From positions 332,289 through 396,288 of the forward strand of contig MNCI01017909.1 in the NCBI GenBank assembly GCA_015680685.1: a stretch of DNA of 64,000 nt, given 5' to 3'. Of the stretch, positions 45,170 through 58,107 are shown in pieces (the stretch's first letter is position 1; each line of letters starts with the position of its first letter). Both the position numbers and the translations under genes were made by a program. The notes beneath the pieces were generated by a model. The model saw only the letters and a list, made by a program, of their open reading frames with translations. It made no database searches and was not told the DNA's origin. This stretch comes from Gnetum montanum. Its lineage: Eukaryota > Streptophyta > Gnetopsida > Gnetales > Gnetaceae.

Positions 45170-46149
45170 AATAGTGTGTGGGAGGAGGAGTGGGTGCAAT
45201 GGGAGGCGATACTTCTACAGTAGGCCTTGGACATTCAGGCCAAGGCTAGGCAGAACGTCCTCGACTCAAGGAGGGGGCCAAAGAGTAGTGCCAACAACAA
45301 GCGCAACAAGACACCACCATGTGGCATGAGAGGGAAGAGAAGCTAAGGCAATAGATCCAGGTGGAGCTTCTCGGGAGGAGGAATAGAGAAGGATCCAAGC
45401 AAAGGAGGCAGAAGAACAAAGGATTTAGGCTCTCCTAGAAGAGCAACAAATGAAAGGCTAATTAGATTAGGCATACAAATCGGATGCTAGGCGCTACCCC
45501 TATGTGATCATGAACATTAACAAGAGCATCACCTAGACCACCCTACACTATTACATTTGTGTTGTTGCCTTAGAATTTCATCTCGACAACACAAAAAGTA
45601 AGCCTCCTAAGGAGAGGCAAAGGAAAGAAGAGTTCTTGAAGTTCTAGGAGGCTGCTACCTTTATGACTTCCCAACATCAGTAAGCAGTCTTGGATAGGGT
45701 CCACTCCCAGGTGCAGCTTGTGTGTGCCTACTCTCAGCTGCCCCAACATGATTGAGGGACCTCTATAGTCTATGGTTGGCCCTTTGTTTTCTCTATTGGG
45801 GTCCTATGCCGTTTTTGTTTATTGTTCTGCCTCCTTATTGGCTAGTCTCTTACTTCTCCCAATAGGATAGGTTTTTCCCAGATGGGCACCACTTGAGAGG
45901 GCCATAGGGCCATCCTGATCCTTTAGGTGTAACCTGTATATGGCTACTAGAGATGGTTCCCCCATCCTTATGGCATGCTGCTTTCTCGAGGGTGTTTCTC
46001 CCCCTATGTTGGTTAGGGGGTGTTCCTCCCCCTCCCCTTTTTGGACTTTTGATCCCACTTGTGCTAGGGAGGGTCTTCCGACCCTACCCTATGGTTGTAC
46101 ATATTTTTACTTCCTTTAATTTAACTTGACCTTGTTCCAAAAAAAAACC
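45170..46149 (+). mobile_element. LINE derivative: ORF1-like coiled-coil protein and LINE tail
   Basis: Translation with stops: WVQWEAILLQ-ALDIQAKARQ, glutamine/glutamate-rich heptads, KSDARRYPYVIMNINKSIT, a conserved piece ending VCAYSQLPQHD, then untranslated sequence with C-rich runs and the end '..acttgaccttgttccaaaaaaaaa' (46126-46147). The YSQL piece is shared with the copy at 35650-36395. No RT is present. Confidence 0.5.
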
Positions 46150-47619
46150 ATAAGCATGTTTTCTTTACTGGTAGTTTATCTTTATGTGATAATATATTTT
46201 AAAGCATATTACACCCCTAATATCTCTATATGTTCTTTCTTGCATTTCAAAAGAACTTGAAGGCTAACGTAATTTATAACATGGTTTCTAGGGAAAAAAA
46301 TTGTTCACTATCATTTTACATCTTATGAATATTGCTTTACTAATCAAGAATCATGTTCCATTTAATCAAAAGATGCTCATTTGAAATGATTTTTTTCAAG
46401 AAATTCTAATAGAGTTCTTACTCCACAACCATTGATGGTAAATTAAATCCTTGACTTATATTAATGTCGTAGAAAGTGGAAAAGTAACAACTTGATTATT
46501 TATCACTAATTTTGAGTCATAGAATGGTAATTACATAGTAAAGCATATTGTAATTTCAAATGCTAAGCTTAAGGGATGGTGTTAAAATTTGATATGTTTT
46601 ATTAAGCTCAACATTCAAATTAAGTCTATATCGAATAACATTCTGAGCTTGAGTCTACACCATCATGGTGTATCATAGTCATGGTAATATTTGATATTGT
46701 TATATTTAACAACTAGTTATTTTTCTAAACTACTTTGTTAATTATTGTTAAATTGTTGTGTCCATTTCACTAACCAACACGACAATTTCCTTAAAACTAT
46801 ATATACTTCTTGTTTCCAGGCTATAAAAATATACACACATACATTCTAAGATTAACTGATCATTTAAGTATAAATTTAAGTCTATGATTTACCCTTTCAA
46901 TGTACTTCTATCACTTTGAACACTAACATCATGATAAACTACATCTCACGGTGTGATTAAATTATTAATAGTTCTTGACCGGTTTAAGTCAACATAATCA
47001 AGTTAATAGGTTCCTTGGACTTTATTTCCTCACAAAACTTAACAACAGGTTCATGTCAACAATATGGAAACTATACTCTTATGTGCAGCAGGAGGAGAGT
47101 AGGAGGAATTCTATGTTGCATCCTATTACGTGAGATACTTGCTATGGTAGCTAAACCCACTCAAAAAGAATCTAGAGGAGGGAAAACTCATTCTGTGGTC
47201 AGGAAATAACTGATAAAGAACACCTAGAAAGATTCTAGAGTAGGGAAAACTCATTCTATGGTCAGGAAATAGCTAATAAAGAACAACTAATATGTGATTG
47301 TTTTGGTCAACCCAAACATACTAGAGAGACCTAATGGAAACTGCATGGTCATCCCTCCAAGGAACACGGTGGTAAAAGAACAGTGCATTCTTAGTCACAA
47401 GTTCATATGGCTGAGAGAGACTCCCTCTCAGTGTGTTAGTTGAGATACTGTCACCCTTTCTAAGCAGCTCTAAGGCATCTAATAGCAAAGTTTGATTCTC
47501 CTTGTACCTTCGCTTTCTCTTCTTCCTCTTCTTCTACCTTGGCTACCTCTCCTTCCCCTCCCTCCAATTTTTCCTATACTAGTATATTAGCTATGGCTCT
47601 TAGTGTTTCCACTTTTGTT
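46150..47619. other. ADA2 intron, AT-rich, with one short tandem repeat
   Basis: No coding signal from 46150 to about 47600. A 64-bp unit is repeated twice at 47165-47292 (each with 'agggaaaactcattct'). The last 150 bp are CT-rich and lead into copia pol remnants. Confidence 0.5.
47165..47292 (+). repeat. 64-bp tandem duplication
   Basis: 'agggaaaactcattctgtgg' at about 47177 and 'agggaaaactcattctatgg' at about 47241, with the flanks repeating as well (period 64 bp). Several mismatches show it is not recent. Confidence 0.75.
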
Positions 47620-49690
47620 GAAGCTTCAAATCATATGATTGCTTCTACTACTTATTTTTCCTCTTGGGCAGAATGGTAAAGTGCATGATGACTTATATCT
47701 ATTGGAGACTGATCTTGATCTTGTGACTGAACCAAGTTTTTGTAACCATGCTTTACAGATTGATTCTGCTCATTAACAGTTACTTCAGTTGCTCAATATT
47801 TAGGGCATCCATCTTTTGTAGCCATGGAAAAGTTATTCCATGTTCTCTTTAAACAGTATAATCTGAAAACTTTGTTGTGTGATGCTTATAAATTTGCCAA
47901 ACTTATACGTATCTCTTATCCTCCTATTAATAATAAAAGCACTGCACCTTCTCTGGCAGTTCATTATCCCTAGTCCAGATGTTGCATTGTTTGGTTATAA
48001 GTGGTTTGTCACTTTTATTGATTGCTACAGATCAACAACTGAGGCCTATTTGCTCATAGAAAAAATGAAGTGTTTTCGTGTTTCAAGATGTTTTACAAAA
48101 TGGTGAGTACTTAGTTTGATGCCCAAGTCAAAATTTTGAGAAACAAGAATGATACAAAATATATGGATAGTGCAATTTAGAGGTATCATTCATTAGACTA
48201 GTTGGGTAGATAAACCTATTCAAAATGACGTTGCTAAATGAAAGAATCGACATCTCTTGGAAGTAACAAGGTTACTTATGTTTAAGAGGAATATTCCCAA
48301 AGCCTATTGGAAGGATGCAGTTCTTTTCAGCAGCATGTCTTAACAATTAGACAGAATTAAAAGCACTTGATTTCAAAACTCCTTTGTGCCTTCTTTAACG
48401 TACCTATCCACATACAGTTCTTCCAAAGGTATTTGGGTGGATATGCTTTGTTCATGATCATCGAAAAATACAGGAAACCTAAATTCAAAAGCTCTTAAGT
48501 TTGTATTTATTAGATACTCTACAACTCAAAAGGGTTATAAGTGTTATCACCCATCTATCAGGAAGGTGATTGTTAATATCAATGTCACCTTTTATGAAAA
48601 TGAGGCTTGTTTTTCAAAGGCACCTCTTTAGAGATGAGAGTACTAGTATGGAAGACAAAACATCATCCTCTATGTTGCCATTGTAGATTTCTATGCCTAA
48701 TTTGCAGATTATTGGTAAAAAGGAGAATAAGGATGTAGATGAGGAGGAGGAGCAGAACTATGTGAGTAAAGAAATAAAGGAGAGCTATGAAACTTTAGTA
48801 ATCTGTTCAGATATACTCGCATGAAAAAAATAGATAAGGCCATCATGCATACACCATCTAGTCAAGAGCCATCCTCAGATTTAGTTCTACCACAGTTACT
48901 TCATTTTGTAATTAGTAGTCTATCTCATGCCCTAAGTGTTTTGTTCCTATTATTGATGATACTGACCTTCCTATTGCTGTTAGTAAAGGGGTTTTAACTT
49001 GCAGTCAGCATTCCATTTCTAATTCTGTTTCCTATAATTCATTATCCTCTTCCTATAAAACATTTATCTTGTCCTTGTTTCTGTCTATTCCTCAAGATTA
49101 GAAGGAAGCATTTGTCAAACCAAAGTGGTAAGAAGTCATGGTGGAACAGCTGACAGCTTTGACAAAGAATGATACTTGACAGCTTACTACTTTTCCAGTA
49201 GAGAAAAAAGCCAATAGGATGCAAGTGGGCCTTTACCATTAAAGACAAAGGTGATGGAACAATTGAGAGATTCAAGGCAGGACCAGTTACAAAGGATTTA
49301 CTCAGACTTAAAAAATAGATTATTGAAAGAGATTTGCTCCTGTAGCTAAGATGAATTCCATCTGAGTTCTTCTTTCTTGTGCAGCAAATCTAAGATGGGA
49401 TCTGCAACAACTAGATGTAAGATTGCATTTTTGTATGGAGATTTAGAAGAAAAAATGTATACAGAGATTCCAAATATTTTCTTGGCAAAGGACAAAATGT
49501 AAAGTCTGTAAGCTCAAGAAAACTCTATCTGATCTGAAGCAATCGCCTAGAGTTTGGTTTAACAGATTTAACAAGGCTATGATAGTATTCAATATCAGCA
49601 AAGTAATGCACTTAAAACTATACAAACAGGTCTTAGCAGTATGGTGTCGCCTTATTGTTTGTAAGATGAGCATGACAGATACCTATGCAC
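47620..49690 (+). pseudogene. copia pol remnant (integrase to RT)
   Basis: An integrase piece VALFGYKWFVTFIDCYRSTT (47972-48034) is followed by KMKCFRVSRCF. Further on come integrase C-terminal and linker pieces (ICFVHDHRK, TLQLKRVISVITHLSGR), then the RT signature TRCKIAFLYGDLEEKMYTEIP (49415-49475), where QLDVKNAFLYGDLEEEVYMEIP-like text is usual. Frames change often and stops abound. The order integrase before RT identifies Ty1/copia. Confidence 0.7.
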
Positions 49691-49704
49691 CATGATAAGA
49701 GGAG

Positions 49705-49910
49705 TGTTGACAACTATAATGAATGGCAACTGCATGACAATTGTAACAGAGCTGGTAGGCATTTATTGTTGACAACTGTAACCGAGTAGGAAGACATTTA
49801 TTGTTGAACGTTAAAATTAAGTGAGCATTTATGTAAAAGTATATCCCTCATCTAATGTAATACATGTATAGTTCGGAAAAAATTCATTCAACCTGTATAT
49901 TCTGCTTTCA
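49705..49910 (+). repeat. probable short copia 3' LTR
   Basis: It begins TGTTGACAACTATAATG after a purine-rich gataagaggag and ends ..tctgctttca, giving TG..CA ends about 206 bp apart, right after the copia RT remnant. An internal duplicate of its start occurs at about 49768. No 5' partner was found. Confidence 0.4.
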
Positions 49911-50084
49911 TTTTATCCTCTTCACTCTCTAATTTCAACTGAAATGACTTGAAAAAGTGAGTAAATGGATTAAAGTCATTACATGGAAACTTAAGATGAT
50001 GAAAATCAGTTATGGAAACTAAATATTCATACCAGGTTGCAAGAGCATATAAAACTTTCCAAATATGTCAAAGAGATGAGGCCT

Positions 50085-53000
50085 TTTTCTTTTTCTTTTT
50101 TTTGGAGTAAAGTTCAGGATTCATTAACTCAAAATAAAAGAGATCTATGTATAGGCAGAAAAAACATGTCCGTCTAGCCCCTCTCAACAGCTCAGTGTGC
50201 CCAGGACCAGGCCTCATCCCCCAACACCCATCCCCCAAAATCCATCCTCACAACACATCCTCCCCCACTGGCCGGAAAACGACCATCAACATCTACAATC
50301 CGACCTGCCGTTCCCAGGCCACAGCGTACCCAAACAAACCCAACTCTTCTCCCCAATATAAATGTTGAGAAGCCACTCCACACAACAAAAATAACCCTAC
50401 CCTCAGGCCACAAGCAGACCAACCTTAGAAACAACAGCCCTAATAACCTAATCTTCCGTACTCCCACTTCCTTGGGCCAGCCCTCGCTGCACCCACATCA
50501 TTTCAAGCTGCATCATCTCCTCCAAAGCCAGCTCTACCCAAACCTGAACCCACAACTCTTCCCTCAGCTCGTACCACAACTCCTGCAACAAGGTCACCTC
50601 TTGCTATTGCCTATTCCCCTCCACCTCCTACTGCAATTCTGCCCATTGTCACTCTGCCAAATCAACAACACGATGGAGATCAACCTCCCACGTCGTCCAA
50701 TGCGCCTCCCATAATGCCCTCTCTTCTACCCTCACACTCTCTACTGCCACTTTGCTGGCCTGCTCAATCAGTGTGTCTATCTCTCATGAACTCCCCAACC
50801 CAGTCATAATCCTAGTCCTCTGCACCATTCGTGAAGTACTCAGCCCCTCCTCCATCCCCAAACCCTTGTCCTCCTGCCACTCCTCCACCACCATCGGCTC
50901 TTTTTCCCTCAAAGTATACCACGCCCACCTCCTCACATACACCACCGGCTCCGATCTCAACAAACCTAGCACCACCGACACCCCAGATCTCCAAAGTGCC
51001 AAAATCAAACCGGGATGCCAACCCAACTGCTTGCATCGTAAACAATTCAAAGGGAAACACACCATATTCACCCGCAATCAATGCTTCAGACACCACATGC
51101 GCAAAATGCACTCCTAGCAACTTGGGCATGCATCCTGACTGAACCAAAAAACAATCAATCAGCATTGCCACAACCTACCAAAGGGAGGGCAACACCAACT
51201 TCCACTCATGACCACTACCAGGTCTAGGCACCATGCCCTTAAAAAATTCATTGGTGTACCTTTTTTAGTTGTGGAATGTTGGAGGAATGATCTCCCCCTC
51301 CAGTGGCATCCCAATCACCTCCGCCATTGCCAACTACGTCAAACAGATTCTCTGCCCCCAAAATAGTGTTTCGTCATTGTCCCAATTGCTAAAAAAAAGT
51401 TTGATCTGCCTGACCTAGCTCTCCATTGATCCTTTGCAGCATTCCTACCCACCCAACCCACTCGATGAGCCTCCAAAGGTCGAAGTTCTCCCTGAATTCC
51501 TTGACCGCACATTCATGCAATTGTGCCTAACCCATACTGCTCAAAGCTTCCTCCCATAAATTCAGCCCTATCTTGGCAGTAACTACTAGCAATGGCAGCC
51601 AAAGACTATGGAAAATTAGGTGATTACGGCACCTCCACCCTATCCACAACACTACCAACTTGTTGGAATCACTGCTTAGCTATAGTGGCAACACCAACCT
51701 AGCCATCCTCCAAATATCCTGAATATAGGGACAATGATAAACAAAATGATCTAACATTTCTCTATCCCCAGCACATAGCGGGCAATTCAAAGTAACATTT
51801 ATGCCCCACTCTCGCAATAGCCCCCTCATCAGCAAAGTGTTATGAGCAATAAGCCACATGAAGGCCTTTATCTTCTTGGGCAGCCTCCCTTTCCAAATAT
51901 CTTTCCATCTATCCACTAGCAAATGCATGGCCTTGGTCAACTTTGTAGGCACACTACCCAAAAGGCCTCACACCAACATCTCATGAGCATGCTTGCAAAT
52001 GTTTTGCTAGAGCTGCAACCCCACACCCCCCCCCTACGACATCTACCTCCCATCTCCAGTACTTCTGCCTCAGCATCCTAAGGCACATGCCTCAGCATCC
52101 TAATCCACTGTGCCTGCATGTTGTCCAACCCTATCAGCTGATTCACCAGCCACCACAATCCCAACTTAATCTCATCTTTGAAGGACAAAATACCAATCCC
52201 ACTAGCATTTCTTGGTCTCACTATATTCTCCTAGCAAACCAAATGAAGCTTATGGCCACCCTTCCCCCAAAGCAGATGAAACATCGAATGATTTGGTCAA
52301 TTTTTTGAATTAACCTTGCAGACAGCGTAGCTATGGAAGTTGTGAACCACACCATCACCATAGGACAGTAGATGCCAACAGCATCTTACCCTTTCAAGAT
52401 AGAAACCTATTAACCCAATGTTCAGTCTTCTATTATAGTTTCTTGATCAGCATTGTCCAGGTGTTTTGACAATGCCATTCAAAAATGGGCATCCCTAAAT
52501 AAGAATCATGAGAAATTCCTAGCAAAATTCCCAGCACCTAAGAAATCCTTCCTCTAACCTGCACTACCATGTTAACCATATGGATAGCAAAATTTGCTTT
52601 GTTGATCACCAGCCCAACTTCTTGTTCCAATCACTCCAGAGCCCTCTGAAACATCGCTGCTTAGGGGACAACAGCCTGTAGAAAAAGAATTGTGTCATCA
52701 ACCTACTGCTCAACAAGCCAATGCATTCCTGCAATCTCTAAACCTCCCATTCCCTCAGCAGCCCAATAGTGCTGCAATAAGTCCATCACCAATATGAACA
52801 GTAGTGGGGACAACAGATCCCCTTGTCATAACCCCTTCATTGTGCATGAAAACCCCCATAATCTACCATCGATATCAAGGGAATATCTGCCCAAACTTTG
52901 CAAATGGATGCACAAATTGACGATTTCAGGCCTAAAACCTTTGAAAATCATGACCTCCTTCAAAGCCTCCCAACTCACGATGTCGTAAGCTTTGGTAATG

Positions 53001-55095
53001 TCCCACTTGATGCACATTCCAAGAAACCCAGTGCACCTGAGCAAGTGCCACATCTTCTACCTCAAAAGAACCTGATCTTGTAAATATCAATTGTGCTCAA
53101 ACCCTGCTTGGTTCTCACCCACCACCTTCGGCATTAAAGGGGAGAGTCACTGAACAATCATCTTGGTAAAAAGCCATAGAAGGGTATTCCAAACCCTAAT
53201 CAACCGAAAGTGCACTAAGGATGTGGGATCAGGCACCTTCGGAATTAAAACAATTCGTGAACAATTAATCTCCTTCCGAATTTGCTGCCACCGCATCATG
53301 CTTTTGAAAGCATCAAGCAAGTTCTCCCCAAGAATATCCACAAACTCCCGGAAAAATTCTATAGGCCAAGCATCCAACCCCAGCCCCTTATTGGCCTTCA
53401 TGGATCTCATAAACGCTTCCAGCTCCTACCAAGAACAGTTGCAGCAGTGCTTAATTCTTAGCATCCCCCAGCACTTTCTAGATTGGAACAAAAATCTACC
53501 TCATATCCTTCCGCTAGCAAATGGTCGCCCAGTAGGTTTGCACCACCTTTACAACCAGCTTGGCACCCTCCACCATTTCCCCCTCAAGCACAAGGGGTAA
53601 CTTTTGCTTGACTTTCCCATTCACTTTCACCATAGTAAAGAAAAAGCACATGCTATGGTCCCCTTCTCTTAACCAGTTGATTCGAGCTCATTAAAGCTAG
53701 TAAATCTACTCTTCCAGCGCGCCAACTCTTGTAACTCCCTGAGCATTTCATGTTCTCCTTCAGCCAAATCAACCCCATTTACCTCTTTTAGGGTCCTTTG
53801 CAATCCCAAATCAATGTCAAACTATGTTAGCTTCTTTTGGGCCAGCAGTGTCCCCAGATGCCCGACCTTCCCCCCTGCGGGGGAGATTGTGGCTGCACCA
53901 ATCAATGCTTTAGTCTATTCTAGTTGGGGTTCAATAATATCTTGCATTTGAGCAACCGAAACCCAACTTCCCAATGGTGAATGCTCACCGCTTAGAGAAC
54001 CTAGTTCAACTATCGTTCCAACTTTTGGCATACAGGACATATGCTTGGCCGACTCTTCTGCCAACGCTCCCTCCTTCTACCCCTTTGGAGCCTTAGGCAC
54101 AACTTGCCCATTGGTAACCCTAAACCGACCTACTTGTTCCTGCTGCACTAATGGTTGTTTTCCCTTCAGCTTCATCTTGGCTCTATTCTTGCAATCAGCA
54201 GCCAGATGCCCCTTCTTCCCACAAACAAAACAACCCTCCTTGTCCAGCATAGGACTCGAATCCCCAATATTCTCGTACTCTATGCAAATCTTCTCTACCC
54301 TTGAGGGAAGGTCCAAAATAACTTTGTTCACTAGGTCCTTTGACAACAATAGCTACTAGATACAAAATCTCGCAAAACCCATTCTCTCCATGAAGCAAGT
54401 AAAACAATCAAGCATGATAAAATCTCCAAAAAACCCCATGAGGGTCTCCAAGAAATCCATAGTCCACCAGTCCCACAAAATACCCGAAGCCTAAATCCAC
54501 ACCAACACCCAGCTAAATAAGTCCTCTTGTCTATAGGCACCCGGCCTCCACTAAGTCAAAGCAAAGCCCTCATGCCACATAGAACCACAAATCTCCCACT
54601 AAAACACAGTCCCAATCCTCTGCCAATCTAAAAATGAAAAGCAACAACTCTTCCGATAGACAATGAACCCTGATATCCACCAACCCCATCAAGTCCAGGT
54701 GAGGCCGCACTCTACTAGAGACAAACTTTCATGAGACTTAGCTCCATTGTTTTCACTCTAGCTATCAGGGGCCCACCGACTTTTAGTGTCATACTCCCCT
54801 CTTGCCTGAAACAAGCATCGACTCCTCCTGCTCTCGACTTCCAACCCCTCAAAGCTGTTGCTGCCAAGTCACTCCCTAGGCTCCAAATCAAGCTTCCTGC
54901 ACTTACTAACCCCACCACCCTAGCTCCGATCCCAACACCTATGCTCTTTGCACCCCCGCTTGTTGCAATTTCTGCCCTAGGCTCAGCCCCAACGCCAACG
55001 CCCGCCGCTACTCCCACTCCCACACCCTCCCCAACCATTCAAATTCTCATTCCAAGTAGTATTGAGTTACTTCCCCATGTTTAACAGAATCCACC
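50085..55095 (-). mobile_element. L1-type LINE, minus strand, about 5 kb
   Basis: Minus-strand order: a proline- and glycine-rich ORF1 part (55040-54360), zinc knuckle CFVCGKKGHLAADC at about 54240-54200, RT start (53410-53147; GLGLDAWPIEFFREFVDILG, NCSRIVLIPKVPDPTS), RT core (53053-52826; MCIKWDITKAYDIVSWEALK), a VDDTILF catalytic block near 52690, and zf-RVT (51961-51680; DIWKGRLPKKIKAFMWL, CPLCAGDREMLDHFVYHC). The tail 'cctgaactttactccaaaaaaaa' ends at about 50095 on the minus strand. The endonuclease is almost absent, so ORF1 and RT are nearly adjacent (internal deletion). It is sense to ADA2 in its 19-kb intron. Confidence 0.85.
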
Positions 55096-55099
55096 TTTA

Positions 55100-55900
55100 A
55101 TCACAATGTAGTGTCGTCATGGGTTACCAAGGCCATGCTCCCAAAGATAAGAAGGCTATTCATCAATGTAACTAGGTCCATTTTGAAAGGTTGTGTATTT
55201 TTGAGATGGCATAAAGAGAAAAATTTTAGCTATAGAAAACTTGATGAAAGAGGAATCGAAGATTATAACATTGAATACACTTACCAATTGAATTGTCAAG
55301 TGTATGCACAACTAAGAATTTAACTCATGACCCCATAACTAGAAGTATTTTAATCACAAACTCATAACTATTTCAACCATGCTCATGTTGATGATGATGT
55401 AAGCATTATGCAAAGAATATTGAAACTGAGCTGATATAATAGATCCATAGGGCGTGGATATAATAAAAAGTAGTTTCAGTTTCAGATATTGTTTTTATAA
55501 GAATGCTTACAAAAATTTTAATCACAAATGTAGAAATTGTGTTGCAATTGCTCATATTTCGTATAAAGCTTTGGCAGCTACTATATAGACTTTTTATATG
55601 ATTCTTATAATACCAAATGCATCTACATGAATATCTTCTCCTAGAGATAAGATTCAGTTGTTTGGAAGTTCAACTTTGACATAAATCGCAAATGTTGGCA
55701 ATAAAGCTGCCTGGGGCTTTTATATGCCATAGATAATCATACCACACCAATATTGTTTATCAGTTATTTCACACATTGGGAACATGCACAATGATAATAC
55801 AAGATCAAAGATTGAATGCAATTCACAAAAACAGATTATCTAGCATATCATCTCAAAATTATATTAAAGAAGACATTGATGAAGAGTTCTTATTTACATG
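55100..55900. other. ADA2 intron, nothing recognised
   Basis: AT-rich sequence between the LINE and the exon at 55929, without element signatures. Confidence 0.5.
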
Positions 55901-55928
55901 TAATCATTAACTATAAATCCTAACAAAC

Positions 55929-56139
55929 CTGCAACTCTTCAATTCTTTGTCTTAGCTTACGCTCCATGATCAATCCATCAACCAAATCATCATGCTCCCT
56001 TTGTGAATGGTAACGCATGAACACTCTAAGACGTTGGTAAATTTCTTTGTCCTCTTTTGTATGAATAGTTTCCTGAGGCCTAGTGTATAAGAGATTCCTT
56101 TCCAGGATAAATTCCTTCCGCCGCTTACGTTCATCCAAT
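55929..56139 (-). CDS. ADA2: ADA2 exon, LDERKRRKEF region
   Basis: The exon begins with one base finishing the Arg codon split with the previous exon (acceptor TTTCTGATAG ending at 56140), then LDERKRRKEFILERNLLYTR, KEDKEIYQRLRVFMRYHSQ and IMERKLRQRIEELQ, ending in phase 0 at 55929 (donor CAG-GTTTGT). This is the most conserved central block of plant and animal ADA2, a basic helical segment in the part of the protein that contacts the other module subunits. No stops. The intron behind it is 19.1 kb. Confidence 0.93.
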
Positions 56140-56825
56140 CTATCAGAAAGGTCAAAATCCATGAATCATTGAAATTCAATAACACATGCAATGGTAAATT
56201 TTACCTAAAGGAAATACAAAAATGCTACATCACAGAAAAGAATTTATTTTATAGAACCGTTGTTAATTGAAAACAAAGCTTTCAAATAATCATTCAAACA
56301 TCAGATATTTTTTCATTCAAATTAAGATACCAACATGCCTACAATTCCATAACGGAAAAAAGTGAATGGATTGAATTTAACAATTTCCTTTCCAATATAA
56401 TTAACATTTATGTATGATAAACCTAATTTCAAGAGCATTTTATTTTTATAAACATGCTGCAAATGCCCTCACTTAATATGATTTATTATTGTATGTTAAT
56501 TGCTTTCCATAAAACAAACCTATGTGAATTTTGAGTAGAAGCCCTCCAAGCCCTAGATTAAGCAATTCAACTAATCTCATGTTTAGTAATTAGGTGATAT
56601 GATGACTTCCTTTGGTGTGCCTTGTTTGAAGCATGTTATATTTATTAGCCTGCAAACTAAATTGTCATGATGCATGTATCCCACCTATATGGGTCAGGTT
56701 GTCTATTAAGGTAGGCAAACGGTTTGATGCTAATTTTCTATGGTTAGTTATCTACCTAATGTCATAGCCTAAACATATTGGCTTTTTGGCTTTTTGTGCC
56801 CTTAGGTTGGCATGTGTCTTAGCAT
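56140..56825. other. ADA2 intron, nothing recognised
   Basis: AT-rich sequence. The stretch 56715-56775 (ggtttgatgcta..ctacctaatgtcatag) resembles 61895-61955 and may be a dispersed repeat body. Confidence 0.4.
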
Positions 56826-56892
56826 ATCCCTTAAGATTGAACTCATGACATACAAATCACAGGCCACATACTTTAACTAAGTAAACTATGCC
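56826..56892 (-). repeat. tRNA-derived SINE head
   Basis: On the minus strand: GGCATAGTTTACTTAGTTAA, then GTATGTGGCC and TATGTCATGAGTTCAATC. A-box-like and B-box-like (GAGTTCAATC) elements have tRNA spacing, as in plant SINE heads with 'TTAGTTGGTTAAAG...CATGAGTTCAATCC'. No intact tRNA fold is visible. Confidence 0.45.
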
Positions 56893-56927
56893 TCTCTAAT
56901 TTTTTTCATCTTTTTTTTTTAATTTTC

Positions 56928-57120
56928 ATTTTCCTTTTTAAATGGTTTGTAATATGTTCTATGCTTATTTACAAACTCATTGCCTTATACGTTACAAGTT
57001 GTGAATTCAATCATAGTTACAATATCATTATACTATTGTTTTTTTCCTCTTGAACCTTTCATATTTTTGTAACTAATTCTTTTGATTTACTTTTTATTTA
57101 TTTTATTTTAACATTTTTTT
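56928..57120 (+). repeat. direct repeat, left copy (SINE-like)
   Basis: About 190 bp, repeated at 57903-58107. Both contain 'atgcttatttacaaactcat', a B-box-like 'gttgtgaattcaatc', 'cctcttga(a/g)cctttcata'-type text and 'tttattttattttaacattttt'. They may be two SINE-like copies or the ends of one insertion. Confidence 0.65.
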
Positions 57121-57149
57121 AAATATATTGCAGTTTTTTCACTATGTGG

Positions 57150-57300
57150 AGAGGCAGGGCCCCAAGACCAGTTGGATGGCCTATCAAGTTTTTCAGGGAG
57201 TGTTTTGATACCATGGGTAACCACTTGGTGGACTCTTTCAATTTGATGCTCAACAAGGACCAAGTTTGAAAGGAAATGAATTGTTCTAGAACTATGCCTC
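57150..57300 (+). pseudogene. L1-type RT fragment
   Basis: The plus-strand translation GPRPVGWPIKFFRECFDTMG, then HLVDSFNLMLNKDQV and KEMNCSR matches the start of the LINE RT domain (compare GLDAWPIEFFREFVDILGEN at 53400 and RAQGPNWWPIEFFRPFVDIL at 43020). It is truncated on both sides and lies between the two 190-bp direct repeats. Confidence 0.6.
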
Positions 57301-57902
57301 ACTAACATGTTGCAAACTAAATAATTTTGAAAAATATATTCATCCCTATGCCTTGAATGGATGGGTTGCACTATTTGCATTTCATGCAGCTTGCTTTGGA
57401 TGCAAGGATGTGCACCACTATCCAACTTTACCACTGCACACAAGCTTACTTACGCTTAATATTCTAAGCCATTGGACCTAAGGGGGTAAGCATCACCCAA
57501 ATCTTTTCAACAAACCCAGCATCATATGTAAGTGCGTACTCACCTTATGTAGAGTCCCTATCAACTAATTGGTGGCATCAAAATATTAAGTCCAAGAAAA
57601 ATAATGGTGAGTTAAGCCATGTTTTTTTAGCAAAGAACCCAAAAACAATCCAACTCACATTTAAATGATAATTAGATATAGAGCTGGATAGACATCAATA
57701 TGGGAACATGACCCCACATTGTATGGACAAAGTTGTCTGAGCCTATTTTACTTGATCACTAGCCATTGTATAAAGCCATTGCTTGAAAACTATTTTGATT
57801 GGCAAAAACGAAAAAAGAAATTTTTAGAATAGAACAAACCACATTTGTGCATGTTGTTTGTGAAAGTAAACACAAAGCGAGTGAATCATACCCAAAAACA
57901 AA

Positions 57903-58107
57903 TTCATTTTTCTTTTTTAAATAATATGTAATATGCTATATGCTTATTTACAAACTCATTGTCTCATAGGTTAGAAGTTGTGAGTTCAATTATGATTGCT
58001 ATATCATTAAACTTTTGGTTTCTTTTTCCCTCTTGAGCCTTTTATATTTTTTTAACTAATTATTTTTAATTACTTCTATTTATTTTATTTTAACATTTTT
58101 TAAGTAG
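57903..58107 (+). repeat. direct repeat, right copy (SINE-like)
   Basis: Counterpart of 56928-57120, about 975 bp away, with substitutions throughout. The B-box-like word here is 'gttgtgagttcaatt'. Confidence 0.65.

Noticed and set aside
50147-51171. Several open frames on both strands in the GC-richer stretch
   Set aside because: They overlap each other, have biased composition and no domain, and lie in the 3' part of the minus-strand LINE.
54731-55084. Open plus-strand frame of 117 codons, proline/alanine-rich
   Set aside because: It is the antisense of the minus-strand LINE ORF1 proline/glycine-rich part; low-complexity GC-rich sequence keeps both strands open.
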